Positions 52,419 to 61,084 of a DNA stretch of 64,000 nucleotides are shown here, piece by piece. Where the stretch lies: positions 62,001 to 126,000 of the forward strand of contig CAVWBQ010000008.1 of the NCBI GenBank assembly GCA_963753225.1, written 5' to 3'. The stretch's first letter is position 1; the number at the start of each line of letters is the position of its first letter. The stretch is from Palsa-504 sp963753225 (GTDB lineage: Bacteria; Actinomycetota; Actinomycetes; Streptosporangiales; Streptosporangiaceae). Made by a program: the position numbers and the translations under genes. Below the pieces are notes generated by a model. It ran no database searches. It was not told the DNA's origin and saw nothing but the letters and a program-made list of their open reading frames with translations.

Positions 52419-54983
52419 TTAAGCAGTGAGGTTCCGGCTCACATCAGCGGCCGCCTCGCGGTTCTCGACGCCGAGCTTGGCCAGCACGGCCGAGACATGG
52501 TGATCGACCGTCTTGGCCGAGATAAACAAGGTGCGGGCGATCTGGGCGTTGGTCTGTCGTTTGCAGATCAACTCAAGCACCTCGCATTCACGCGGAGTGA
52601 GCCCGAGTGGATGCGCCCGGGTCGCCCGGCGCGGGCCGGACGGCACCGACCGGGCGCCTATGTGGCGCAGCTTCTGGCGGGCGAGGCCGGCCGTGGCTTT
52701 AGCGCCTAGTTCATCGAGACGCCGCAGTGCGTCGCGCAGTTCGCCTTCGTCCGACGAGTCAAGCAGTGCGAGCGCCGCGTCTAGGCGGCAGCCGAGCTCA
52801 TCCCACGCGCGCGCAGCCGCTGCGTGCTCACCGGATTCCTGGAGCCGGTACGGCCCGGCAATCGGGCCATCGACGATTCGGCCGGAGCCGGTACGGTGAA
52901 GCCAGCGGCGCAGCGCGCCGCGCATCCACTCGTCGATGTCGTGGGCGGCATCGGCGGCCAACTCGGCTTCGTGTCGCGCCTCGTCAACTCGGCCTTCGGT
53001 CAGGAGTGCCTCGGTCCGGGCGAGCCGGGCCGGTACTACGTACTGCGGCTGTCCGGTCGGTGCCGCGTTGGCGATCGCGCTGTCGAGAGCGCGCCAGACC
53101 TCCGGCTCGCCGCGGCGCGCACGAATCACGCCGATCAGGGTCTGCACGCAGATCTGGTTCAGTGGGGCGGCCGAGCTTTGCTCGAGCAGCAGAACACCGA
53201 TCGCCACCGCTTCGTCCCAGCGCCCGCGATGTTCGAGGACGACGGCTCGACATGCGCGCAGGAAATAGGAGTGTTTGTCTAGGTCGTTCTGCTCGCAGTA
53301 GGCGATGCCGTCGCGGTAATACTGCTCTGCTTCGTCGAACCGGAACTGGTCGGACGAGATGCCGTACAGGTTGCTGTAGGCACGACCGGCCTGATTGGGT
53401 AGGTTGCGAGAGATGGCCAGCTCAAGTGAGCGGCGAATCAGTTCGACCCAGCTCGGGTCGGTGGCGGACGCGGCGCAGCCCTCGGTGTTCAGTGCGTCGG
53501 CAATCACGTCGGATGCGCCAAGCGAACGGGCGAGAGCCTCCGCGCGCCGGGCCAGCTCGATCGCCTCGTCGTTCTCGTTGCGCATCATCCTGAGGGTGGC
53601 TAGCGTCGCGTAAGCCCTGGCCAGCTCGCGCGTCTCGCCGAGCGGCTCGAGCGTGCTGATCGCTTCGACGGCGGCACCTACCGCTTCATCGCCACGGCAC
53701 AGATGTTTCAGCGTCAGCGAGTAATGCTGCAACGACTCGCCCTCGTGGCGCCGGTCTTCGAGCAGCCGCCAGAGCCGGAGTGCCTGCTCGTCGGCGGCGG
53801 CCGCGGTTTGCGATCGGTCGCTTAGAGTCGCCTCTTCGGCAAGGCCCGTGTAGAGCTCGGCCAGCGCGGACGGTGTGGCATGCGCCGCCCATCGCAACGC
53901 GCGCTCGTACTGGGCCGCAGCTTCGCGGTGTGAGCCGAGATCAACGGCTCGTCTCGCGGCTAGTGATGCGTGCCGGACGACTGCTTCGTCATCGCCAGCA
54001 CCCTCAGCGTGGAAGGCCATGCGCGCGTCATCGCGGCTGCCGTTGACGAGCAGCGCGTTGAGAATCTCTGCGTGGATCACCGCCTGCCGGTGGGCGGGGA
54101 TCTCCTGCGCGATCGCCAGCCGGGCGATCTCGTGTCGAAAGCGCAGGCCGATTCCCTCATCGACCAGCAGTCCGGACGCACTGAGTTCGTCCAGCGCAGC
54201 TTGGCGATCGGCGAGCAGGCTCGCGTCGATCCGCAGGCCCATGAGCGCGGTCGTCTCGAGCACCCGCCGGGCCGCGTCGCTGAGCCGTCCGGTACGCGAG
54301 AGGATCGCGTCACGCGCCGACAGCGGGACTCCGTGCGTTCCGGCCTCAAGCATCTCGGTGACGTAGAACGGATTGCCGCCGGCAAGCTGGTACAACTGGT
54401 CGGCGTCGAGATCGGTGCCGGCGGCCATCGTCCGGACGGCCTCGACCGACAACGGCGGCAGCTCGAGCCGGCGCGTCCACCGGCTCGCGGCGAGATCGCC
54501 AAGCGCGAGACGCAGCGGGCTCGATGGTGCAAGCCAGTCGTCCCGATACGTGGCGATCACCAGCACCGACGCCGCGCGGATGCGACGCGTGAGAAACCGC
54601 ATCAGGTCGAGCGTCGCCTCGTCCGCCCAGTGGATGTCTTCGATCACGATCACGTCGAGTCGATCATCACCGGTGACCTGCCTCAGCAGCGCGGCGAACA
54701 GCTCGTCACGCTCGGGTCGGCCCCGGCACAGATCCCCCAGCGCGCCGCCGAGATCGCGGGCGAGGTCGAACAACGGGGCGAGCGGGCGCGGCGTCGAGAG
54801 TCCGTCGCAGGCGCCCCACGACCAGCGGGCGTCGGGCAGATCGCGCTGGAACCGCTCGACCAGTACCGACTTTCCCACGCCCGCCTCGCCGGCGATCAGG
54901 ACAAGTCGCCCTTCACCCTGACCCGCTTCGTGCGCGTACTGGCGCAGGGAGGCCAGCACCGGGTCACGTTCCAGCAGCATCAT
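52419..54983 (-). CDS. LuxR-family large ATP-binding regulator (LAL) 3
   Basis: 854 residues. Walker A is IAGEAGVGKS (about residues 31-40), Walker B IVIEDIHWADEATLDLMRFL; helical arm and TPR-like repeats occupy about residues 330-760. The C-terminal LuxR helix-turn-helix is LTPRECEVLELICKRQTNAQ, IARTLFISAKTVDHHVSAVL. It resembles LAL 1 more than LAL 2. The start at 54983 is an ATG-ATG pair. A palindrome at 55301 lies about 320 bp upstream. The trpB operon begins 60 bp beyond its 3' end on the same strand. Confidence 0.92.
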   Translation of the reverse strand: MMLLERDPVLASLRQYAHEAGQGEGRLVLIAGEAGVGKSVLVERFQRDLPDARWSWGACDGLSTPRPLAPLFDLARDLGGALGDLCRGRPERDELFAALLRQVTGDDRLDVIVIEDIHWADEATLDLMRFLTRRIRAASVLVIATYRDDWLAPSSPLRLALGDLAASRWTRRLELPPLSVEAVRTMAAGTDLDADQLYQLAGGNPFYVTEMLEAGTHGVPLSARDAILSRTGRLSDAARRVLETTALMGLRIDASLLADRQAALDELSASGLLVDEGIGLRFRHEIARLAIAQEIPAHRQAVIHAEILNALLVNGSRDDARMAFHAEGAGDDEAVVRHASLAARRAVDLGSHREAAAQYERALRWAAHATPSALAELYTGLAEEATLSDRSQTAAAADEQALRLWRLLEDRRHEGESLQHYSLTLKHLCRGDEAVGAAVEAISTLEPLGETRELARAYATLATLRMMRNENDEAIELARRAEALARSLGASDVIADALNTEGCAASATDPSWVELIRRSLELAISRNLPNQAGRAYSNLYGISSDQFRFDEAEQYYRDGIAYCEQNDLDKHSYFLRACRAVVLEHRGRWDEAVAIGVLLLEQSSAAPLNQICVQTLIGVIRARRGEPEVWRALDSAIANAAPTGQPQYVVPARLARTEALLTEGRVDEARHEAELAADAAHDIDEWMRGALRRWLHRTGSGRIVDGPIAGPYRLQESGEHAAAARAWDELGCRLDAALALLDSSDEGELRDALRRLDELGAKATAGLARQKLRHIGARSVPSGPRRATRAHPLGLTPRECEVLELICKRQTNAQIARTLFISAKTVDHHVSAVLAKLGVENREAAADVSRNLTA

Positions 54984-55082
54984 ATTCAGGATCTTCTCTC
55001 AGCTAGATCGAATACGCACACCCTGCCGACCCGGACCGGCAACGGCGGGGGCCGGTCAGGTTCGGGACCAGCCGCCTGCGGA

Positions 55083-55250
55083 TCACAATCCTTCCTGCAC
55101 TTCGAAAACGTCGCCGGCAACCAGTCCGTGAGCCTGGCGATGCACGGTATTCGCGGCCTCCGCAGACGGTGCGTCGACCAGGCAGAAGATCTTGCCCTCG
55201 GCCTCACTTACCCAGTAGCGGAGGTACCGGACGTCGTGAGCGCCCTGCGC
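55083..55250 (-). pseudogene. DUF4242 (nickel-binding-like) protein, 5'-truncated
   Basis: Reading the minus strand from about 55250: VRYLRYWVSEAEGKIFCLVD, APSAEAANTVHRQAHGLVAG, DVFEVQEGL, then TGA at 55083-55085. This is the C-terminal half of the small DUF4242 family (usually about 80-90 residues, with an N-terminal strand and helix and the same Y.KYW..E..GK.FCL.DAP end). No ATG or GTG with the N-terminal half precedes it. Either the 5' half is deleted or a frameshift hides it. Same strand as LAL 3. Confidence 0.65.
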
Positions 55251-55300
55251 TGGACAGCTAGAGCGTAAGAACGGGGAGTACGCGGCCGCATCGGAGCCAT

Positions 55301-55317
55301 CTCCCTAAATTAGGGAG
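55301..55317. promoter_or_regulatory. perfect 17-bp palindrome
   Basis: CTCCCTAA-A-TTAGGGAG: two perfect 8-base arms around one base. It stands upstream of the DUF4242 remnant and LAL 3 (both minus strand) in an otherwise featureless region. A dimeric regulator site is the simplest reading. The half-site AAATTAGGGAG resembles AAATATAGGGGAG in the repeat at 57480. Confidence 0.55.
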
Positions 55318-55659
55318 GCCGCATACCCATCTTTCGCGGTCGGCTCCGCGCGCCGCCCGGTCGAACCGGTCGCTTAGGTCTGCCACCGCGTCCGTTGCTC
55401 TCGGAACGGGTGGTCAATCACCGCGTTTCGGCCGTGCCTGGCAACCTCGCGCCGAGGCCGGCAGGACCCGCAGCAAGATAGGGGCGTCCTCCCGATGCGG
55501 TCGCGACGCCGAACGCGCTGAGCTAAGCGCATGGCTGACCACGAATCGCTATCAAGTCGTTGGGTCCGGTCTCCGGCACAGGTGGCCGGCCTTGAACCTC
55601 AGCCGGACTTCTGGTGCCGGCTGCTCAATGTCCTCGTCCACTAGCCGGGCAGGGCGACG
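55318..55659. other. intergenic region without recognised gene
   Basis: 342 bp before the DMT transporter. A plus-strand frame at about 55560-55643 (PAQVAGLEPQPDFWCRLLNV) looks slightly coding and ends at TAG, but no family is recognised. GC is lower than average around 55500. GGGCAGGG before the ATG at 55660 is the transporter's weak ribosome-binding site. Confidence 0.35.
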
Positions 55660-56574
55660 ATGATCACCAGGCTGCCGCTCGCCGCGCTGATCATCGCGTC
55701 GCTGTTCTGGGGCATAGCGGTCAGCGTGACCAAGTACGCCCTGCGCGGCTTCGGTCCGATCACGCTGCTGGCCATCTCGCTGATCGCGGGCACCGCGGTG
55801 CTGTGGACAATCGTGATCCTGCGTGGCCACCGCCCACCGCTGCCGTGGCGGCGGGCGGTGCTGCTAGGCCTATTCGAACCAGCGCTCGCCTACGCCGGCG
55901 ACCTGCTCGGCCTGGCCCGGACCAGCGCCGCCAACGGCGCACTGCTGTCCGGTCTGGAATCGGTCTTCATCGTCCTGCTGGCGGCCGTCTTCTTGCGCGA
56001 ACGCATCACTGTCCGCATCACCGTGGCGCTCGCCCTAGCGCTGGCCGGCATCGCGACCCTCGAAGGCACGGGATCGTTCGCGGGCGCCGGACTCGGCGAC
56101 CTGCTCGTCCTAGCCGGAGTGCTCAGCGCTGCTGCCTACACGATCGTCGCCAGAGGAATGGAGGATGAGTCCGACCCGCTAACGGTGACCGCCTGCCAGT
56201 TCACCACCGCGACGATCCTCATCCTTCCTGCAGTTACCTTCGTGTGGGCGACGCAAGTCGAAACCGTACCCAGCCACGTGGCCGCGAAGTTCTGGTTCGC
56301 CGCAATCTTCGTGGGAGTCATCGGCTACGCCGCGAGCTTCGTGCTCTACAACTACGCCATCGCCCGAGTGCGGGCGGCCCCGGCGAGCATTATCGTGAAT
56401 CTGATTCCCGTCTTCGGGCTGGCCAGTGCCGTCTTCTGGCTAGGCGACTCACTCACTGTCGCCCGGGTTCTCGGCGCGATCCTGATTGGACTTTCCGTCA
56501 CGATCTTTACTGCCACCGAACTCGCCGAAGCGCGCAGCGACGCCAAGGCGAACTTGACACCCTCGAAAGCCTGA
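55660..56574 (+). CDS. EamA-family (DMT) permease
   Basis: 304 residues with ten hydrophobic helices in two five-helix halves. Half one has FWGIAVSVTKYALRGFGPIT and ARTSAANGALLSGLESVFIV. Half two has NYAIARVRAAPASIIVNLIP and FGLASAVFWLGDSLTVARVL. This is the drug/metabolite exporter pattern (EamA), usually exporting amino acids or metabolites. The C-terminal tail is short and polar. Followed after about 120 bp by the first copy of an upstream repeat. Confidence 0.9.
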   Translation: MITRLPLAALIIASLFWGIAVSVTKYALRGFGPITLLAISLIAGTAVLWTIVILRGHRPPLPWRRAVLLGLFEPALAYAGDLLGLARTSAANGALLSGLESVFIVLLAAVFLRERITVRITVALALALAGIATLEGTGSFAGAGLGDLLVLAGVLSAAAYTIVARGMEDESDPLTVTACQFTTATILILPAVTFVWATQVETVPSHVAAKFWFAAIFVGVIGYAASFVLYNYAIARVRAAPASIIVNLIPVFGLASAVFWLGDSLTVARVLGAILIGLSVTIFTATELAEARSDAKANLTPSKA

Positions 56575-56692
56575 CCGGGCAGTCTTTGCCGGCCACAGGC
56601 GCCCAGAGACCCGCGGCAACGCCGCAAGAACCAAGCTCGGTCAACTCGAGCATCGTCTGCACCGGGTCATGGCACGGCCCGTACCGAGGGAA

Positions 56693-56740
56693 GAATAGGG
56701 AGCCTGGCGGCAAATATGAGGGGTCATCCCCGATTACGGG
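56693..56740 (+). repeat. upstream repeat, copy 1
   Basis: GAATAGGGAGCC, then CAAATATGAGGGG and CATCCCCGATTACG. It closely parallels copy 2 at 57480. The centre is an inverted repeat GGGG-TCAT-CCCC, and a second small one CCCC-GATTAC-GGGG follows. It lies about 95 bp upstream of the 155-residue protein gene, so it is likely a promoter or regulator site. Confidence 0.6.
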
Positions 56741-56833
56741 GGGCACGCGCTGCCGTACGTTCATCGGGAACCAGCATTCACGTCGGGGTGACTCATTGCT
56801 CTCGGCGTCCGGCCGGTAAGGAGGGCGGGACTG

Positions 56834-57301
56834 ATGCCCGTGTCGTATGAGGACAAGATCAAGGAGCAGGCCCTGCCGTACCTGGAGGCCGGTGAGCACG
56901 TGCTCGCCGCTTTCATGGCGCGGCCCCGCGGCGCGACGACGGCAGGGGCGGGCGGCCTCGGGCCAGGTGCCATCGGCGGCATGAAGACCGCCAGGCAAAA
57001 GCGCACAGCCGGACAGGCCGGGCTGCAACTGGCCAACCCGATGGCACTGGCGCTGACCGGCAGCCGGCTCCTCGTACTCTCCATCAGCCCGCCGGTAGCC
57101 ATGGGCAAAGGCGGTGACGTGAAGGAACTCATCAGCGCAGCGCCACTGGCGGACGTCGAGTCGATCGAGGTCAAGCGCCTCCTGGTCGGCAAGACCGTGA
57201 CCGTCACCGTCTGCGGCGTGTCGTTCAAGCTGGAGGCCGGCGCCGGCGCGGATGCCAAGGGCCTGTCCGAAGAGTTCGCGCACCCGAAGAGAACCGCCTG
57301 A
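56834..57301 (+). CDS. 155-residue protein of unknown function
   Basis: No recognised family. An N-terminal helix (SYEDKIKEQALPYLEAGEHV) leads into LAAFMARPRG and a Gly/Ala-rich, conformationally loose stretch (TTAGAGGLGPGAIGG). A beta-rich domain follows (ALALTGSRLLVLSISPPVAM, LADVESIEVKRLLVGKTVTV, TVCGVSFKLEAGAGADAKGL). The alternation ending in a helix (LSEEFAHPKRT) is what bacterial PH-like domains look like. Cytosolic. The start has GGAGGGCGGGACTG upstream. Confidence 0.7.
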   Translation: MPVSYEDKIKEQALPYLEAGEHVLAAFMARPRGATTAGAGGLGPGAIGGMKTARQKRTAGQAGLQLANPMALALTGSRLLVLSISPPVAMGKGGDVKELISAAPLADVESIEVKRLLVGKTVTVTVCGVSFKLEAGAGADAKGLSEEFAHPKRTA

Positions 57302-57479
57302 CCCGCGACTGGCAAGCAGACGCCGATGGTGGCCTGCCTGCGCGGGCACCGGGATCGAATTCGGCGCCGCTTCAGTCTGCGTCGACGCCGGCCGCAGCAC
57401 TCAGGAAGGTGGTGGAGGCACTTTGAGCGTCGTCAGGTTCCGGGCGGCAGGGGGTGCCGCGCCCCTGCTAAGCACGGCC

Positions 57480-57528
57480 GAATATAGGGAACCCAGCCTG
57501 GAAATATAGGGGAGCCATCCCGATTCCG
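57480..57528 (+). repeat. upstream repeat, copy 2
   Basis: GAATATAGGGAACC, then GGAAATATAGGGG and CCATCCCGATTCCG: the same order of blocks and spacing as copy 1 at 56693, with about 70% identity. It stands just before the Cys-rich mini-protein and about 300 bp before the secreted RCC1 protein, suggesting common regulation with the 155-residue protein. Confidence 0.6.
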
Positions 57529-57565
57529 AATGCGACTTGAGCGTCGTACGGTACGTCTGAAGCTC

Positions 57566-57790
57566 ATGCCTGTATACCCGAACATCTACGCCACCATCAA
57601 CAGTTACCGGATCGGGCGATCACCGTGTAGCGCATCACGGTTCGCGGCGCGGCAGGCCAAATCTGAGAAGGGCCTGCGGCGGCACCGTGAAATTATCAGG
57701 TACCTGTGGTTCTGCAACTGCGGCTGGCGTAATTACCCGGGTGATGAATTCTTCTGCGGCTGCAGTTCACCGGCCGCGAGAAGCCATTAG
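57566..57790 (+). CDS. Cys-rich 74-residue protein
   Basis: Unrecognised. Starting at the ATG at 57566 the product is MPVYPNIYATINSYRIGRSP, a basic middle (RQAKSEKGLRRHREIIRYLW), and a Cys-containing end FCNCGWRNYPGDEFFCGCSS. C-x-C ... C-x-C spacing of 14 residues suggests a small zinc ribbon or disulfide knot. The frame is also open to an ATG at 57530. Third-position GC is only moderate, so reality as a gene is uncertain. It sits 35 bp before the RCC1 gene on the same strand. Confidence 0.4.
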   Translation: MPVYPNIYATINSYRIGRSPCSASRFAARQAKSEKGLRRHREIIRYLWFCNCGWRNYPGDEFFCGCSSPAARSH

Positions 57791-57825
57791 CGGGTTGAGA
57801 AACTTCTAGTTAAAGGGGATGTGAA

Positions 57826-59070
57826 GTGAAGGTTCTGCGAAAATCGCGGGCACTTGCCCGGGCAGCCAGTTACGCTGCGCTGGCGCTTGGCGTGGCCGGC
57901 GGTGTTGTGACCCTACCTGGGGCAGCTCAGGCCCGGCCTGTCCCGACCCGGTCCGTTGCGGCTAGCTGGGGACTCACCATCCACGGCAATCTGGGCGACG
58001 GCCAGCCGGCCGAGAGCGATCAGACGCTGTATGGCGGTGTCGCTGGGCTGACCGGCGTCCTGCAGGTCGCGGCCGGGAATAGTCACAGCCTGGCCCTGAC
58101 TTCCGATGGCAGCGTGTGGGCCTTCGGCGATAACGGCCGTGGGGAGCTGGGCAACGGCACCACCACTAACAGCGACGTGCCGGTCCAGGTGCCGGGCGTG
58201 GCCGGGGTCACCCAGATCGCGGCCGGAAACGGCTTCAGCCTGGCCCTGACGTCCAATGGCAACGTGTTGACCTGGGGCGATGACAGTTACGGGGAGCTGG
58301 GCGGCGACTACGCCGGCCGGCTCGGCTACAGCACCACACCGGTGCAAGTGAAGGGGCTCACCGGGGTCACCCAGATCGCGGCCGGGGGCCAGTTCAGCCT
58401 GGCGCTGCGCTCCGACGGGACCGTCTGGGCTTGGGGCCGGAACGACTCCGGCCAGCTGGGCAACGGCACCACCACTAATTCCGCTGTGCCGGTCCAGGTC
58501 ACCGGACTGTCCCGGGTTACGCAGATCGCCGCGGGGAGCGACTCGGCGATGGCGGCACTCACCAAGGGTTTCATCACTACCCTGACTACGGTATGGACCT
58601 GGGGCGGCAATGACGACGGCCAGCTCGGCGACGGCACGCTGGCCAGCAGGACTACGCCCGAGCAGGTGTCCGGGATCGACGTCCCGAACGTCCGCGGGAT
58701 CTCCGCCGGGGATGGGTTCTCGATGGTGCTCGGCTCGGACGGGACGGTCTGGGCGTGGGGCGCCGATTATGACGGCCAGCTCGGCAATGCCCCCGCAGAT
58801 ACCGTGGTGCGGCCGACGGAGACCATCGGGAAGGACAGCGGGATTACCCACCTCTCAGCCGGAGGGGTCCACGTGCTGGCCCTGCGCTCGGACGGCACGG
58901 TGCTCGCCTGGGGCGACAACGAGGCAGGCGAGATCGGGAACGGCATCAGATCGGAGACCCCGACGCTGCCCGCGGAAGTCACGGGCCTGACCGGCGTCAC
59001 GCAAGTATCCGCCGGGTGGTATTTCAGCCTGGCGGTGCACAATATCCGGTTTTTCGCCGCATCCGCCTAA
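57826..59070 (+). CDS. secreted RCC1-repeat beta-propeller protein
   Basis: 414 residues. A signal peptide (KVLRKSRALARAASYAALAL, then GVAGGVVTLPGAAQA-RP) is followed by about seven RCC1 repeats of roughly 50 residues. Each reads like VTQIAAGNGFSLALTSNGNV, LTWGDDSYGELG, with variation (DGTVWAWGRNDSGQLGNGTT; DGTVLAWGDNEAGEIGNG). They should fold as a seven-bladed propeller outside the cell, for binding a protein or carbohydrate. No catalytic residues or anchoring motif. The start is preceded by AAAGGGGATGTGAAG. Repeat units are similar at DNA level and prone to recombination. Confidence 0.9.
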   Translation: MKVLRKSRALARAASYAALALGVAGGVVTLPGAAQARPVPTRSVAASWGLTIHGNLGDGQPAESDQTLYGGVAGLTGVLQVAAGNSHSLALTSDGSVWAFGDNGRGELGNGTTTNSDVPVQVPGVAGVTQIAAGNGFSLALTSNGNVLTWGDDSYGELGGDYAGRLGYSTTPVQVKGLTGVTQIAAGGQFSLALRSDGTVWAWGRNDSGQLGNGTTTNSAVPVQVTGLSRVTQIAAGSDSAMAALTKGFITTLTTVWTWGGNDDGQLGDGTLASRTTPEQVSGIDVPNVRGISAGDGFSMVLGSDGTVWAWGADYDGQLGNAPADTVVRPTETIGKDSGITHLSAGGVHVLALRSDGTVLAWGDNEAGEIGNGIRSETPTLPAEVTGLTGVTQVSAGWYFSLAVHNIRFFAASA

Positions 59071-59429
59071 ATGCCGGGCGGATGGCCTGACGGCACGAGG
59101 AACAACCATAACTAGCAGATGCCCGGGACCGGGGACGGTGAGGGCGCGAAGAGCTCACCTCCCCGGATTCCTGCCAGGGCCAGCATCGACGAGTCGCCGA
59201 GATCACCCGGCTCGCCATCGAGCAGGTCGGCGGCGCCGCGCGCGGCAAGCCCATCGTCGCGCTCAATCCGGCCGACCGGCCCCTGATTCTGCGGGACACG
59301 GCACACGCGTGGCTGCGACGCAGGTCCCGCGTGTAGCGGGCCCGGTTGAACCGGCGGTCGACCGCCCGCTGCGCCCGGCGGCGCAGCAGGTTGAACAGCG
59401 CCGGACACTGAGAATCTGTGCCGGCGACA
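59071..59429. other. intergenic region with 5'-truncated coding remnant
   Basis: 359 bp. Codons from 59199 to the TAG at 59334-59336 read EITRLAIEQVGGAARGKPIV, ALNPADRPLILRDTAHAWLR, RRSRV with good codon usage: the C-terminal 45 residues of an unidentified protein with no start or N-terminal part. The following 90 bp up to the convergent MFS stop show nothing. Confidence 0.4.
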
Positions 59430-60959
59430 TCAGCCGGGAAGAGCGGGGCCCGCCTTGGCTTGTGAAGTTGTCACTTCGGCGTGTGCCGGGGGCGGCGTGC
59501 CCGCCGGGCGCAATGGCCCGGGGCGGAGCAGGGCGCCGGCGGTGACCGCGCCGACGGCGAATATGCCGGCGGTCCACCAGAACGCGGTGTCGTAGCCGTG
59601 CGCCAGCGCCAGCCCGGTCAGGGCCAGGCGGCCGATGAGCCGGGCCGCGGCGAGGTGCGCGGCGAGGTAGGAGGTGACGGCGGCGGCAAAGATGGTGTTC
59701 AGCAGCGAGGTGCCGACCGAGGCGCCGAGTTGCTGGCCGACGGTGACGGTCGCGGATGCCACTCCCGCGTCCTGCGGTGCCACGCCGAACGTGCCGGTGT
59801 TGATGGCTGGCGCGATCACCATGCCGATGCCGACTCCGGCCAGCATCATCGGGCCGAGCACGCCTGCGCCATAGCCAGTATGCGGGCCAAGCTGGGCCAG
59901 CCACGCCGCCCCGCCTGCCGCGGCCAGCATCCCGGACGCCACCAGCGGCCTAGGCCCGACCCGCGGCATCAGCGCGATCGTGGACAGGTTGGACGCGATA
60001 ATGAGGCCGGCGCTGAGCGGCAGGAACGCCACACCGGTCGCGAGCGGCGAGTAGCTCAGCGTCTGCTGCAGGTAGTAGGTCAAGAACAAGAAGATCCCGA
60101 ACAGCCCGGCCGAGGCGGTCAGCATGGACAGGTAGGCGCCGCCCCGGTTGCGGTCTAGCACCACGCGGGGCGGCAGCAGCGGGTGAGCAGCCTGCCCCTG
60201 CCACAGCGCGAACAGCACGCCAAGCGCCACGCCGGCGGCCAGGAACCCGTAGGTGGACGGCGTGGCCCAGCTGTGCGTGGCCGCGTTGGAGAACCCGTAG
60301 ACCAGGCAGAACACGGCGCCCGAAACGAGCAGCACGCCCGGGATGTCCAGCCTAGGCCGGGTCGGCGATGGCTGGCGCTTGAGCAGCAGTGCACCCCCCA
60401 GGAGTGACACTCCGGCGAAGATCAGATTCACATACATCGTCCACCGCCAGGACAGGTACTGGGTCAGCACGCCGCCGAGCAGAAGGCCTACCGCGCCGCC
60501 GGCCCCGGCGATCGCCCCGTAGATGCCAAATGCCCTGCCGCGGTCCTTTTGCCCGGTGAACGTGGTGGTCAGCAGTGACAGCGCCGACGGCACCAGCAGT
60601 GCCGCGAACGCGCCCTGGCAGGCCCGCGCGGTGATCAGCATGGTGAAGTTGACCGAGGCGCCGCCGATGGCCGACACACCCGCGAAACCGACAAGGCCGG
60701 CCAGGAACGTCACCTTCCGGCCCAGCAGATCAGCCAGACTGCCTCCCGGCAGCAGCAAGCTGCCGAATGCCAGCGAGTAGGCAGTAACCACCCACTGCCG
60801 GTCCACCGTGGTGAAATGCAGCGCACGCTGCGCCGACGGCAGCGCGATATTCATCACCGTCAGGTCCAGGACCACCATGAGCTGTGCCAGGGCGATCACG
60901 CCAAGGATGAGCCACCGCCGCCGGTCCCAGGCGCCGTCGGTGGACGTGGCACTAGACAT
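59430..60959 (-). CDS. MFS drug:H+ antiporter, DHA2 family
   Basis: 509 residues with fourteen helices: MVVLDLTVMNIALPSAQRAL (motif D1), GGSLADLLGRKVTFL (motif A), and GGAVGLLLGGVLTQYLSWRW (motif C). It exports toxic compounds against protons. The ATG at 60959 is chosen because the family pattern starts at SSATSTDGAWDRRRWLILGV; an upstream frame extension crosses the divergent promoter. Divergent from a TetR gene, with a perfect operator-like palindrome between them. Confidence 0.92.
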   Translation of the reverse strand: MSSATSTDGAWDRRRWLILGVIALAQLMVVLDLTVMNIALPSAQRALHFTTVDRQWVVTAYSLAFGSLLLPGGSLADLLGRKVTFLAGLVGFAGVSAIGGASVNFTMLITARACQGAFAALLVPSALSLLTTTFTGQKDRGRAFGIYGAIAGAGGAVGLLLGGVLTQYLSWRWTMYVNLIFAGVSLLGGALLLKRQPSPTRPRLDIPGVLLVSGAVFCLVYGFSNAATHSWATPSTYGFLAAGVALGVLFALWQGQAAHPLLPPRVVLDRNRGGAYLSMLTASAGLFGIFLFLTYYLQQTLSYSPLATGVAFLPLSAGLIIASNLSTIALMPRVGPRPLVASGMLAAAGGAAWLAQLGPHTGYGAGVLGPMMLAGVGIGMVIAPAINTGTFGVAPQDAGVASATVTVGQQLGASVGTSLLNTIFAAAVTSYLAAHLAAARLIGRLALTGLALAHGYDTAFWWTAGIFAVGAVTAGALLRPGPLRPAGTPPPAHAEVTTSQAKAGPALPG

Positions 60960-61030
60960 GAGGTTCACCACTTCTTTCTCTGCCGTTACTGCATACGCGC
61001 AGAAGTTTGGTATACTCACGATGTGATTAC

Positions 61031-61045
61031 TGCACTTATAGTGCA
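61031..61045. promoter_or_regulatory. palindromic TetR operator in MFS/tetR intergenic region
   Basis: TGCACT-TAT-AGTGCA, arms of six with a three-base centre, placed between the divergent MFS and TetR genes. A related half-site TTACTGCATACG lies at 60987-60998. The surrounding 60 bp are A/T-rich and contain GTATAC and TATAGT, possible -10 elements for the two directions. Typical location for a repressor that controls both genes. Confidence 0.65.
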
Positions 61046-61084
61046 ACGAATTTGGGGGAACGTCAAGACTCCGGACGGGTCACG

